Source of the DNA: Saururus chinensis
Taxonomy: Eukaryota; Streptophyta; Magnoliopsida; Piperales; Saururaceae
Length of the DNA stretch: 64,000 nucleotides
Direction of reading: 5' to 3'
Assembly (NCBI GenBank): GCA_035235625.1
Contig: CP141146.1
Location: 1 to 64,000, forward strand
Both the position numbers and the translations under genes were made by a program. Shown one piece after another: positions 12,364-22,175 of the stretch (the first letter of the stretch is position 1; every line of letters starts with the position of its first letter). The notes beneath the pieces are model-generated. The model did no database searches. It saw only the letters and a list, made by a program, of their open reading frames with translations, and had not been told where the DNA came from.

Positions 12364-13802
12364 ATTTTCTTTTCATGATTATTTCAAAAAAAAAAATCTA
12401 CATTGAGAACAATGTTTAGTTTAGGTTTGGGGGTGTAGAAAGAGATTTTTCTTTTATGTTTTTAGTTTTACTTAAAAAATAAAAAATTGAAAAAATTAAT
12501 TAGATTTATTTTATTTTATGTTTTTTTGCTTATTTACATTGATTCTTATTCTAGATATGTGACTTTATTTAATGACATCAGATTACTTAGAATATGACTT
12601 GACAGATTTAATGATTTTGAGTTCTGATTACTTCATATTGGTTTCTTGTGCTCCTATTTTGAAAAAAAAAATAAAGCAAGACATTTGCCTAAGTGAGAAT
12701 TCGAGCCCTTGATTACGGTCTTACATCTTGGTGGATATCATTGAATCTAAGTAATTATTTTCTTATGAGAGTAAAACTTTGGCATGATCTAGTAGTATTC
12801 ATGTTATCATGATAGAGTTTTGAGCATTCCCTATTCTTGGTTTGTAGAATAGTCAAGGACTTTTTGTTAACACAATTCAAGTTGATTGTATAATGTGCTC
12901 AAGAAAAAAAAAGTGAAAAAAAAATAAAAAATTGTAAAGAATTAAAGTCACTCTATTGAGTAGACCGGGACTCGGCGTGCCTCACTAAGCATAGGGTGTT
13001 CGAGTCAAAAGGTAGAGTTGACTAATTTATGACATGCATAGCCTTGAAGCCTATTTGGTTCAAGTTATTAAGCCTAAGGGGTGTTTTAATACCTAGTGCC
13101 CTAAGCCAACTAGATTGGGAGTCACTGGCCTAACACTTGTTATATGGATCTTATAGAAAGCTTAAAAGGATAAGCCTTACACATGTCATGTGAGATGAGC
13201 ATAAAATTCTAGTAGGACATTATGCAATTATATCTTGAATGAGTTGTCAGGTGATCTAGGGTGTTTTACTTTTCAAGGAAGGTTTTGCATGATTTTCTAT
13301 TATGATCTCTTGAAGATGAATGGATGTCATTGTCTATTTTTTATTGTTAAAATTGAAATTGTTGAGTGGACATGAGACACATTGAGTTGTTCAATTCATG
13401 AGAATGGGATTGTATAATTACTTGGCAATGTCTGTTTTTCTTAAACTATTATGTATGTATGAGTACTTGCCACCAATATAAAGTTGTTAGAATGAATTAT
13501 TATTTCAAAAGACAAGTTATATTATGCATGATTGATTTTACTAAATAAAGTTACATGTTTAGGAGGAGTTGATTTGTAAATTTGACGTGGTTTTTAAATT
13601 TTAATTTTCTTTCTAGATTTGAATTTTGTGGGTAGATTCATTACAAACCCTCACGAGACACAACTCGTCCACTAGTGTAAGCTAGGGGTTTAAAGGTTTG
13701 TTGCATATGCTAAATGAAATCGAGATTTCCTGCGAAAGTGGAGTGTTAGTTTTGTTTTCTATTATTTTAATTTCTGTTTTGCTCGAGGACTAGCAAAAAG
13801 TA
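12364..13802 (+). other. Athila-1 non-coding 3' region (no env-like ORF seen)
   Basis: There is no ORF of useful length. The region has an internal polypurine tract near 12,423-12,436 and two blocks conserved with Athila-2: 13,060-13,166 and about 13,648-13,746. Some Athila elements carry an env-like gene here; none is recognisable in this copy. Confidence 0.75.
12423..12436 (+). other. Internal polypurine tract of Athila-1
   Basis: AGGTTTGGGGGTGT follows ATTGAGAACAATGTTTAGTT. The same block occurs in Athila-2 at about 20,759-20,772. It could prime an extra plus-strand start. Confidence 0.55.
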
Positions 13803-13816
13803 GGTTTGGGGGTATT
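13803..13816 (+). other. 3' polypurine tract of Athila-1
   Basis: AGGTTTGGGGGTAT lies directly before the LTR start TGATGCAC and after CTCGAGGACTAGCAAA, which is conserved before the PPT of Athila-2. It is the primer for plus-strand synthesis in this family. Confidence 0.8.
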
Positions 13817-15245
13817 TGATGCACTAAAATAATGTTAAATAAAATATTTTCAAATTTCAAATTGCAATCCTATTTTGTATTAATTCATTGCTTATTTGGG
13901 TTATTTATGTTTTGAATAGGTTAGTTGGACCTTAATTGAGTTTATATGTCTAAACAGGCTTCAACAGGATCCAACTGAAATATGAAGTGAAGCCCAACTA
14001 CCCAAAGCTATTTAAAAGTCAAGAATGGGCTCCTAATGGTCTAAACATACATAGAATTGTCGAGCACAACCTTGCGGACCCGTTTGATTTGATATTTGCA
14101 TCAAGAGAACTAAATTAGGAAAGAAGCTGATTCGGACAGATTGACACAACCATAGTATTTTGACCATATCGTTCTCTATATAATTCGGATTGATACGATT
14201 CTGATGGCATTGGACAGAAGACTTCTGTGGCTACAAGTCTTATTTCAGGACATAATTCCAAATTCTAAAGATATATAGGTCGAATCTGGCATGCAATCAG
14301 ACAGCTAGTAAACTAACCCGAGGCCAGCACATAAAGAATATTTTCATTGATACACATAAGGAAAGATAATGAGGCTGATTGGATATCTAAAGAAAGAATC
14401 AAAGATACATATTTGATAAATAAATCATTGAATTATTTGTTTTATTTAGTATCTAATCATTGCCAAAGAAACAACCAATCAGGCAATCAATCAGGATGCA
14501 ATCTAGAGATTTGATTTCACTTTCCTCTTTGAAGCAACCCCTTCTATTCCTATAAATAGAGGGGTGGACGTGATAGAAGGGGCACTCTCTCCTCTTTGGA
14601 GCTCTCTTCTCATATTTTCTTCTTTCATTTTGTAATTTTGTTTTTAGTTTTATTGTAATGGCTTTCTAAGCTCTCAAGCTAAGGCTAGAGTCGATTTGTA
14701 ACAATATAATGAAGTTCTATTCATGTTTCATCAATGGTTTCAAGTAAGTATTGTTTATTTGAAGTGATGTTTATTTAATATTGTTCTTTTTCTTGTTTCT
14801 TTAGGATTTGGATACATAAGATGCTTGAAGGCTCTCCTTCTTGATCTTTTGTGATTTGGATACATACAAATCTTGAAGAGACAATTATTTTAATCATTCA
14901 TCTATGCAAAGCATTTTCTATCTTTAGTTTTAATTTTAATGTTCATATCTCCCGGTTAGATAAAATCTTCATTCAATTCTAACTGAGATAACATGATACA
15001 TGAAGAACATCATTAGATGTTACAATGATCCTTAATGCCTTAGTGTTTTCTCATCTTGATTTCTTAACTTGTTATTCCCTCAATACTCTTCTACTCTTTC
15101 TTTCTTAATTTTTCTTCCTCTATTTCTTTGTAACTATTTTCTTTGTTACAAAAGGCTTTCCCTGTGGATCGACCTTGTCTACTACAAATGGCAAGTAAAA
15201 TAAATCTGAATTTGACTTCTTCATAGTCTTGTTTCAAACGTAACA
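13817..15245 (+). mobile_element. Athila-1 3' LTR (about 1.43 kb)
   Basis: It begins TGATGCACTAAAATAATG right after the PPT and ends near AAACGTAACA, where the minisatellite starts. The right end is set by the CA and the array boundary; a few bases of uncertainty remain (15,245 or 15,248). The TATA box is at 14,551. The first 250 bp also occur inverted at 27,474-27,725. Confidence 0.8.
14551..14558 (+). promoter_or_regulatory. TATA box of the Athila-1 LTR
   Basis: TATAAATA sits about 735 bp into the LTR, followed by AGAGGGGTGG. It is the likely U3/R promoter. Confidence 0.6.
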
Positions 15246-16016
15246 ACATATAGCAATATCCCTCCATTAGTATAACAATATCGCTCGATCAGTGGAGCAA
15301 TATCGCTCCATTAGTGTAGCAATATCCCTCAATTTGTGTATCAATATCGCTAAATTAGTGTATCCATATAGCTCAATTTGTGTAGCAATATTGCTCCATT
15401 AGTGTAGCAATATTGCACCATTAGTATATCAATATTGCTCCATTAGTAGAGCAATATCGCTCCATTGGTGTAACAAAATCACTACATTAGTAGAGTAATA
15501 TCGCTCCCTTAGTGTAGCAATATCTCTCTATTAGTATATCAATATCGCTACATTAGTATAGCAATATCTCTCTATTAGTGTATTAATATCGCTACATCGG
15601 TGTAGCAATATTGCTTCATTAGTGATGCAATATCACTCCATCAATGGAGCAATATCGCTACATTAGTATAGCAATATCGCTCCATTAGTATAGCAATATC
15701 TCTCTATTAGTTGAGCAATATCGCTCCATTAGTGTAGCAATATCGCTTAATTAGTATATCAATATCGCTCAATTAGTGTTACAATATAGCTTCATTAGTG
15801 ATGTAATATTGCTCCATCAGTAGAGCAATATCGCTCCATTAGTATAGCAATATCCCTCCATTACTATAATAATATCACTCCATCAGTGGAGCAATATCGC
15901 TCCATTAGTGTAGCAATATCGCTCAATTTGTGTATCAATATCGCTAAATTAGTGTATCAATATAGCTCAATTAGTGTACCAATATCGCTCCATTAGTGTA
16001 GCAATATTGCTCAATT
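15246..16016. repeat. 22-bp minisatellite array, type A (block 1)
   Basis: The unit is close to AATATCGCTCCATTAGTGTAGC (shown as 20+2 bases: AATATCGCTCCATTAGTGTA + GC), repeated head to tail with many point variants and no spacers. It starts at the last base of the Athila-1 LTR and ends against a 3'-internal scrap of another Athila (16,017-16,060). It has no coding meaning. Confidence 0.9.
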
Positions 16017-16060
16017 TTTGTTTTGCTCGAGGACTAGCAAAATATAAGTTTGGGGGTATT
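16017..16060 (+). mobile_element. Scrap of Athila internal 3' end with polypurine tract
   Basis: TTTTGCTCGAGGACTAGCAA and a PPT (AGTTTGGGGGTATT) precede the 5' LTR of Athila-2, exactly as they precede its 3' LTR at 22,136-22,175. A 5' LTR should be preceded by host DNA, so this is the end of another internal region. Confidence 0.8.
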
Positions 16061-17483
16061 TGATAAGTATGAAATCTATATCTATTTTATATGCCTTTTT
16101 ACCTTATTTGCTAGTATATATTAGGTTAATTTAGAGTTAATTATGGTTTATTTATATTAAGATAGATATTAGTATTTTAGTTTAATTATTAATAATTTTG
16201 TAGTTATTAGTAGTTTAGATGTGTATTTAAATCAAGTTGGAATTTTAATTACATTATACATGTCTAAAGTATGATATTTTATATTTTGTAGGAAAAGTGC
16301 ACTTAGCGAGGTACTTGGACGATGTTTTGAATAGTTCAAAGTAGTTTTCACATGCTTTAAAGTGATTTGGACAACTTTTCGGAGTTATGAACAAGTTGGA
16401 AATTAATATGGACACGAAGGAAAGCTTAATGAACAGAATATGAATTGTCCAGGAAAACTATCTAGATTGCAGAAACATTGTAGCCGATCAAACGGGGTCA
16501 CTTACCGATCGATCAGGATAATGTGAATTCAGACAAAAATGCAGTTCAAGTGATCGATCGGGCATGCAAGCCGATCGATCGGCATAACGTGCAATTTCCT
16601 AGTTTGACCCAAATTTCAATCCTTTTCATATTGGACTTCTTCCTACAGAACTTATGCCTATAAAAAAACATATTTGGCTTAAAATTGAGGGATTCTAGTA
16701 GATTTTAGGAAGAGAAAAAGGAAGAAGAAGATGGAAGAGAACTGAAAGCTTTCAATGGAGATTCAAGTGCTTTCTTCTACAATGGAAGGCTAGACTTTTC
16801 TTTTACTTAGGAGTTGATGAAGCTATAGATAAGTTTCAGTTTCTTTTCTTTTTAATTTAGATCTCAGTTGTGAATGATGACAATTGTATGATATGGATTT
16901 CCTTTTTAATGGAAAAGCTTTTCATGTTTACTCAAGTCTATGTTGATTTATTGTCTTGTAGATGATAGATTGATATGGTTGCATCAATTCTAATTTCTGT
17001 GATTTAGATGAGATGGTCATACAATAGTTTTAATGTTTAGATAATTAATGACTTGGATGAGTTATACGAAGATTAGACGAGTCATGCCTATAGCTAGTTT
17101 AGTGTAGATGATTCGTGCTATTGTCGAAAATAGTTCATGCCATGGAAGTTAATTAATGATTCTTTTTGAAGTAATTCTAGCTTGTAGCTTAGAATACTTG
17201 TTCATATTCACACTAGATTTAGGTTAAAAGTTAAGGAATTGTTATGGTTATATAGTGGATTTGATTTCCTAAGTAATTTTCATCATATTAATATCTTATT
17301 TTTAAACTAGTTGATTTCTTTCCTTTACTTAATTTAAGTTTAAGTTCTTTCTAGTTTTTAATCAGCAAATTCCTCTTTAGATTTAGTAATATTCCATCCA
17401 TCCCTGAGGTTCGACAACCCTTAAATACTTATCCTAGTACAATTACGTTGTACACTTGCAAAGGGTTTTATTATAAACGATCA
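16061..17483 (+). mobile_element. Athila-2 5' LTR
   Basis: TGATAAGTATGAAATC to AAACGATCA, 1,423 bp. It has a TATA-like CTATAAAAAAAC near 16,660 and GATCGATCG motifs near 16,500-16,580. It lacks 9 bp (TTTTGATAT-type) near 16,979 that are present in the 3' LTR and in the third Athila copy, so the deletion is private to this LTR. Confidence 0.85.
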
Positions 17484-17490
17484 AGTTTTT

Positions 17491-17510
17491 TGGCGCCGTT
17501 GCCGGGGACG
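17491..17510 (+). other. Primer-binding site of Athila-2
   Basis: TGGCGCCGTTGCCGGGGACG lies 7 bp after the LTR. This TGGCGCCGTTGCCGGGG motif is the usual Athila PBS, reported as complementary to a tRNA-Asp 3' end (family knowledge). It recurs with one change at 37,982 in the third copy. Confidence 0.75.
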
Positions 17511-17786
17511 GTGTTGATTTGTTACTAAATTAGAATTAGGATAATTCTAGCTACTTAAGATTCAGTTTACTTTAGTTTTTAGGTTAATTCTTAGTTTCTT
17601 ACCATTTTTTTTAATTTGATTTTGTAGGCTAAGTTGAAGATCGTGCTCTCTACACTTGTGGCCACAAGTGGACATCGACAAGCATAGTGCTTCTCTTCGG
17701 TTTGCAAGCTCTTTTTCTCTCTTAATTTTTAGTTCTTTTCTTAGTTAGTTTTTACTTATTCTTCCCCTTTTTACACTTAAAATTGT

Positions 17787-18392
17787 GTGGTGTGTTTGTG
17801 GTGTATGTGTGGTCGTCGCTCCTTACTCCCCCGATTAGTACCATTTGACCCTGAGCATGAGCGGACATCTAGGAGAGCTGAGTTGCCCTCGACCTACATC
17901 CCTACACCCCCAAACTCTCCCACCAATTCCTCCACCCACACTACTTCTACCCCCATCATGGCTGAACATCAGTTAGTAGATGCACCACTCAAAGCTCTAA
18001 GGGAGTATTACACTCCCAATGAGTACACCTCTCATTCATGCATTAGGTTGCCAGCGGTTGTTGCTCAAAATTATGAAATTAAGCCCAATGTCATTCAAAT
18101 GCTTCCATCTTTTTATGGGCTTAATAATGAAAACCCGTATAGGCACCTAGATGACTTCTTAGAACTATGCACAACTTTTAAGCTCTCAAATTTAACCGAT
18201 GAAGCTGTTAAACTTCGCCTTTTTCCTTTCACATTGAAAGATAAGGCTAAGGAATGGCTTCACTCATTAGAGCCAAATACTATCACAACATGGGCCCAAA
18301 TGCAACAAGAGTTCCTTAAAAAGTACTTCCCCAATAGTAAGACCAACCAAATGAGAAAAGGCTATAACCACTTTTGCCCAACTTCCCACTGA
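17787..18392 (+). pseudogene. gag: Athila-2 gag, N-terminal part, frameshifted
   Basis: This is a retrotransposon capsid precursor. After a Pro/Ser/Thr-rich leader the gag core appears with KLRLFPFTLKDKAKEWLHSL and TTWAQMQQEFLKKYFPNSKT, close to the Athila-1 gag core. An extra base near 18,358 shifts the frame and ends the ORF at 18,392. In the corrected frame a TAG follows near 18,408, where the family has Trp. A start at 17,958 (MAEHQL) is also possible, but the upstream leader is shared with the third copy at 38,276. Confidence 0.8.
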
Positions 18393-19096
18393 ACAGTTCC
18401 ATGAGAGTTAGGATAGACTTAAGGACCTTCTTAGGAGGTGTCCTCATCATGCTATCCCTAAGTGGCAATTAGTGCAACATTTTTATGAGGGTCTTACTGA
18501 ACAAAACCGTCATCTTGTTGATGCAAGTTGTGGGGGTACCTTTTTGCTAAAAAATGAAAAATGAGGCATGGAAACTTTTTGAGGACTTGAGTGAAAATTC
18601 TCTTCAACATGCTGCATTGAATAGAAATGAGAGTGGATTATCTACCTTGAACAATGCCCCCTTTAGGGGTGGCTTGTATGAAGTCAAAAACCCATTAGAC
18701 ATATCCTCTAAAGTTGATACTTTGAGTAGGAAGCTGGACCTCTTTATGACTTCAACATATCAGCCCACTCCCTTCACTCAAAATGCATGCACAATATGCC
18801 TTAGCCCAGCCCATACCATCATTGAGTGCCCCTCTGCCTCTCAATTTCCCGAGCTTGTCCAAGACCATGTGAATGTCACCCAATCCTTCCCTAGGGCTGA
18901 GAACAATCCATTTTCAAATACATATAACCCTAGGTGGAGGAATCATCCTAACTTTTCTTGGCAGACACAAAACCAAGGGGTTATGGGTAACCAACCCCTA
19001 GGCAACCATTCCAAGTCCCACCAGCCCACCAACCTCAAGTGCAACATCCATATGTCCAACCCAATAGGAGTCCAAGTTTTGAAGAAAAGGTTTTGA
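18393..19096 (+). pseudogene. gag: Athila-2 gag, C-terminal part with CCHC knuckle
   Basis: Coding resemblance continues after the shift. A second single-base shift near 18,553 opens the frame for 18,554-19,096. The knuckle CTICLSPAHTIIEC has perfect C-x2-C-x4-H-x4-C spacing. The frame is lost again near 19,070 before the protease frame. At least three lesions mean no full-length Gag can be made from this copy. Confidence 0.78.
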
Positions 19097-19208
19097 GTGC
19101 ATACAAGGCTTTCAATCTCAATCCCAACTTCTCCACTCTCACACACAATCTATAGCAAAGTTAGAAGCCCAAATTGGACAACTAGCGAATGTTATTAAAA
19201 AGAGAGAG

Positions 19209-20357
19209 ATGGGGACATTGCCAAGTCAACCCCTACCAAACCCTAAAGGTCACTTTCAGGTAAAGGGAGCTCCTCCCTATAATGAACAAATTAATTCCAT
19301 AATGACCCTTAGGAGTGGGAGGATTATTGACAAGAGTATTGGGGGGACACCAGTGACAGATGATAGGAGTGAGGAGTTAGAGAGGGCAGCCCCTAATGAA
19401 CCTCAAGTAGAAGTTAGTGCACCACATGAGAAGGAGTTTGTATCTCCTTCCCCTTCCTCAGAGCCACAGTTTAAGACCTCTTCCAATGGATCTTATATCC
19501 CTAGGGCACCTTTTCGTCAGTGTCTTGACATGGCCCCACTATTTAAAAAGAGCACAGCTAGGACTGATGAGATTCTTGAGACTTTCAAACAAGTCAAAAT
19601 TAATCTCCCCCTCTTAGAAGTCATTAATCAAGTCCCTGCTTATGCTAAGTTCCTCAAAGACCTATGCACTCAAAAACGTAAATCCAAGACCCATGTGTCT
19701 AAAAAGGTCTTTCTCACTGAACAAGTTAGCTCTCTTTTGAAGTTTGACACCCCACCTAAATATAAGGACCCTGGAGTACCCACTATTTCTTGTGTCATAG
19801 GCAATCACTCCATCCATAGAGCCCTCCTTGACCTTGGTGCGAGTGTTAATCTACTCCCTTACTCGGTGTATGAACAACTAGGGTTAGGAGAATTGCAGCC
19901 TACATCAGTTACCTTACAGCTAACCGACCATTATGTGCATAAGTCTCGAGGAGTCATTGAGGATGTCTTAGTGAAGGTTGACCGGGTTTTTTTCCCTGTT
20001 GATTTTATTGTCTTAGATATGGAGACCAGTGCCAACTCCACATATCAGATTCCTATCATTCTAGGTCGTCCTTTTCTTGCCACAGCTAATGCATGCATAA
20101 ATTGTAGGACAGGGGTAATGGAGATGACTTTTGGGAACATGAAAGTGCAACTAAATGTTTTTGATGTGTCTAACTATTTGCCTGTAACTTCTAATGCTGA
20201 ATATTTTATGGTAGACAATTTTAGATTTGATGCTTATGATAGAGGTCCATCTTTTGTAGCACCAGCCCATAATCAAGTCATGCCTTCTAATTTTTCTGCA
20301 TCATCTTTTTGGAGACTTAAGAGAAGAACCAATGCTAATATCTACCAGCCGCCCTGA
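19209..20357 (+). CDS. Athila-2 linker and aspartic protease (open frame)
   Basis: 382 codons are open. The linker has SIMTLRSGR. The conserved block with TFKQVKINLPLLEVINQVPAYAKFL precedes the protease, whose active site DLGAS (in ALLDLGASVNLLPYS, about residues 207-211) is intact, unlike the DLRAS of Athila-1. IILGRPFLATANA follows. The frame stops at 20,357 where pol would normally continue to RT. The downstream bases match what normally follows the integrase stop in this family, so the protease is fused to the 3' end by a deletion. It probably has no independent start of its own. Confidence 0.8.
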   Translation: MGTLPSQPLPNPKGHFQVKGAPPYNEQINSIMTLRSGRIIDKSIGGTPVTDDRSEELERAAPNEPQVEVSAPHEKEFVSPSPSSEPQFKTSSNGSYIPRAPFRQCLDMAPLFKKSTARTDEILETFKQVKINLPLLEVINQVPAYAKFLKDLCTQKRKSKTHVSKKVFLTEQVSSLLKFDTPPKYKDPGVPTISCVIGNHSIHRALLDLGASVNLLPYSVYEQLGLGELQPTSVTLQLTDHYVHKSRGVIEDVLVKVDRVFFPVDFIVLDMETSANSTYQIPIILGRPFLATANACINCRTGVMEMTFGNMKVQLNVFDVSNYLPVTSNAEYFMVDNFRFDAYDRGPSFVAPAHNQVMPSNFSASSFWRLKRRTNANIYQPP

Positions 20358-20683
20358 TATATTTGAGAATGTTGGCAATGTCTGGCTAAAGACAATAAAC
20401 TTAGCGCTTCTTGGGAGGCAACCCATGTTTTTGATATATTTCTTTTCCTTTTGTTTATTTTCTTTGCTTCATTTAGTCTTTGTTTACTTATTTTCTCAGT
20501 TTTTTTTCTCATTATAGTTTTTCTTCTTTCATGGGATATAATACTTTAGGTTTGGGGGAATGCTCATCACTTATATTTATTTCTTTTTTCCAATCTTATG
20601 TACTTCACTTTTCAGATTAGTAGATTAGTTATGCTTTCAGGTGATATCTTTCTTTCCCTCTCTTACTTATTCTTGTCATTGTA

Positions 20684-20734
<51 letters not shown>

Positions 20735-22161
20735 AACATTGAGGACAATGTTCAATTTAGGTTTGGGGGTGTAGAAAGATATTTTTATTTCTTATTTTTC
20801 TTTTAGGATGTTTTAGAGTATTTTTTTTCTTTTTCATTATTTGTTTTGTTTTCTTTACTTTTAAGTGGGTTTTATCGCTTATTTTCTTTTAAAAGTATAT
20901 CTCTGTTTTTAAAGAGATCAATTTCATGAAGAAAGTTCAAGTAATTAATTGTGATGAAAATGATTGAGTGAGTAATTTCTATTTTATTTTTATTATCTTG
21001 GATAATTGTGCTTATATTTTTAAATCACATTTCACACACTTGAAACTTGTAGGAATATAATTTTATGATTTATTACTTTTAATCTTAGTGGGATATCTTT
21101 ACCTGAGCATATATTTTTGAAAACTTGGCAATTGAGTCATTTTTAATATTTTATGATAGATCTTTATACTTAGCTTTTATTTGAAAAAAAAATGGGATAA
21201 GTGTGTATAAAATGAAAAAAAAGAATGAAAAAAAAAGTTGAAAAAAAATAGATTGAATGAAAGAAAATTGATGATGAAAAAAAAAAGTAAAGGTTTGTTT
21301 CTCTTTTTACTGAGTAACCAGACCTTGTGCCTAGGCAAGTATAAGGGATCGCGTCAAAAAGTGAAAAGTTGAGATAGATTCTTTTATGACTTACTTGGTT
21401 TTGTAGCATTTATAGTTCGAGTTATTAAGCCTGAGGGGTGTTTCAACACCTAGTGCCTTGAGCCAACTGGATTAGGGACACTGGCCTAAAGCTTGTTACA
21501 TAGACTATTTAGAAAGCTTAATAGAACTAAGTATTGCACAAGTCATATTTTGATGTATATTATGCTCTTATTCCCTAAATTTAATTGAAATTTGAAGGCT
21601 ATTACATGAGGGTTTATTATGAGATGTTAAGGATGAAAGATTGTCATTGTTATATTTTTGAGTTAGTGAACTTTAATGAGCTTGGTTAATGGGTCACATA
21701 AGATATGCTTGTTAATAAAGAATGAAATTCTATCACTACAAAGTTTCTACACTTTATGTTTTTGAAATGTATATATAGAGTTGCACAATTATTTCTAAGA
21801 TGGGGTTATAGAATGGATTATTCCTTACTTAAAAGTAATCAGATCTTAATTGTTTACTTCTTTCAAGTATTTGTGGTTGGTTCTTTTTAAAAATAGTTAT
21901 GTGTTTTTAAGAGAAGATTGTTTTTCAAATTTTTGTTTTCTTGTTTTATTTTATTTTTTTTCTTAGGTTTTGATGTTTGTGGGTATCATTACTACAAACT
22001 CTCACGAGACACAACTCATCCAACTAGGGACACCTAGGGGTTTAAAGGCTTATTGCATATGCTAAATGCAATCGTGATTCCCTACGAAAGTGGCTTTTAT
22101 TTATTTTTCTAGATTAATTGTTTTACTTTGTTTTTTTTTGCTCGAGGACTAGCAAAATATA
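20358..22161 (+). other. Athila-2 non-coding 3' region
   Basis: No ORF of interest. It contains AGCGCTTCTTGGGAGGCAAC (20,403), a (TA)n run at 20,685-20,731, an internal PPT at 20,759-20,772, and two blocks conserved with Athila-1 at 21,415-21,522 and 21,996-22,090. The rest is T-rich on this strand. Confidence 0.7.
20685..20731. repeat. (TA)n microsatellite
   Basis: About 23 uninterrupted TA units lie in the Athila-2 non-coding region. They are absent from the same place in Athila-1. Confidence 0.95.
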
Positions 22162-22175
22162 GGTTTGGGGGTATT
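22162..22175 (+). other. 3' polypurine tract of Athila-2
   Basis: GGTTTGGGGGTATT lies directly before the 3' LTR and after CTCGAGGACTAGCAAAATAT. Confidence 0.8.

Larger units (their letters stand above)
1..15245 (+). mobile_element. Athila-type Ty3/gypsy retrotransposon, 5'-truncated by the window edge (Athila-1)
   Basis: Order seen: gag, CCHC knuckle, protease, RT, RNase H, integrase, long non-coding 3' region with two polypurine tracts, 3' LTR. The order PR-RT-RH-INT is Ty3/gypsy. The Athila assignment rests on the protease context (DLxAS followed by NLLPYSVYEQLGLGEL), the RT box FMDD, the lack of a chromodomain and the long 3' non-coding region. The 5' LTR and primer-binding site lie outside the window. 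The reading frame carries frameshifts near 9,300 and 9,398 and stops at 10,436, 11,339 and 12,245, so the copy is dead. Its gag is interrupted by a nested solo LTR. Confidence 0.9.

Noticed and set aside
12364-13802. Env-like gene after Athila-1 integrase
   Set aside because: No ORF, signal peptide or membrane segment can be read; the region is non-coding with conserved blocks.
21170-21409. 79-codon minus-strand ORF rich in Phe and Ser
   Set aside because: It is the complement of A-rich low-complexity sequence in Athila-2 and is not conserved in Athila-1.
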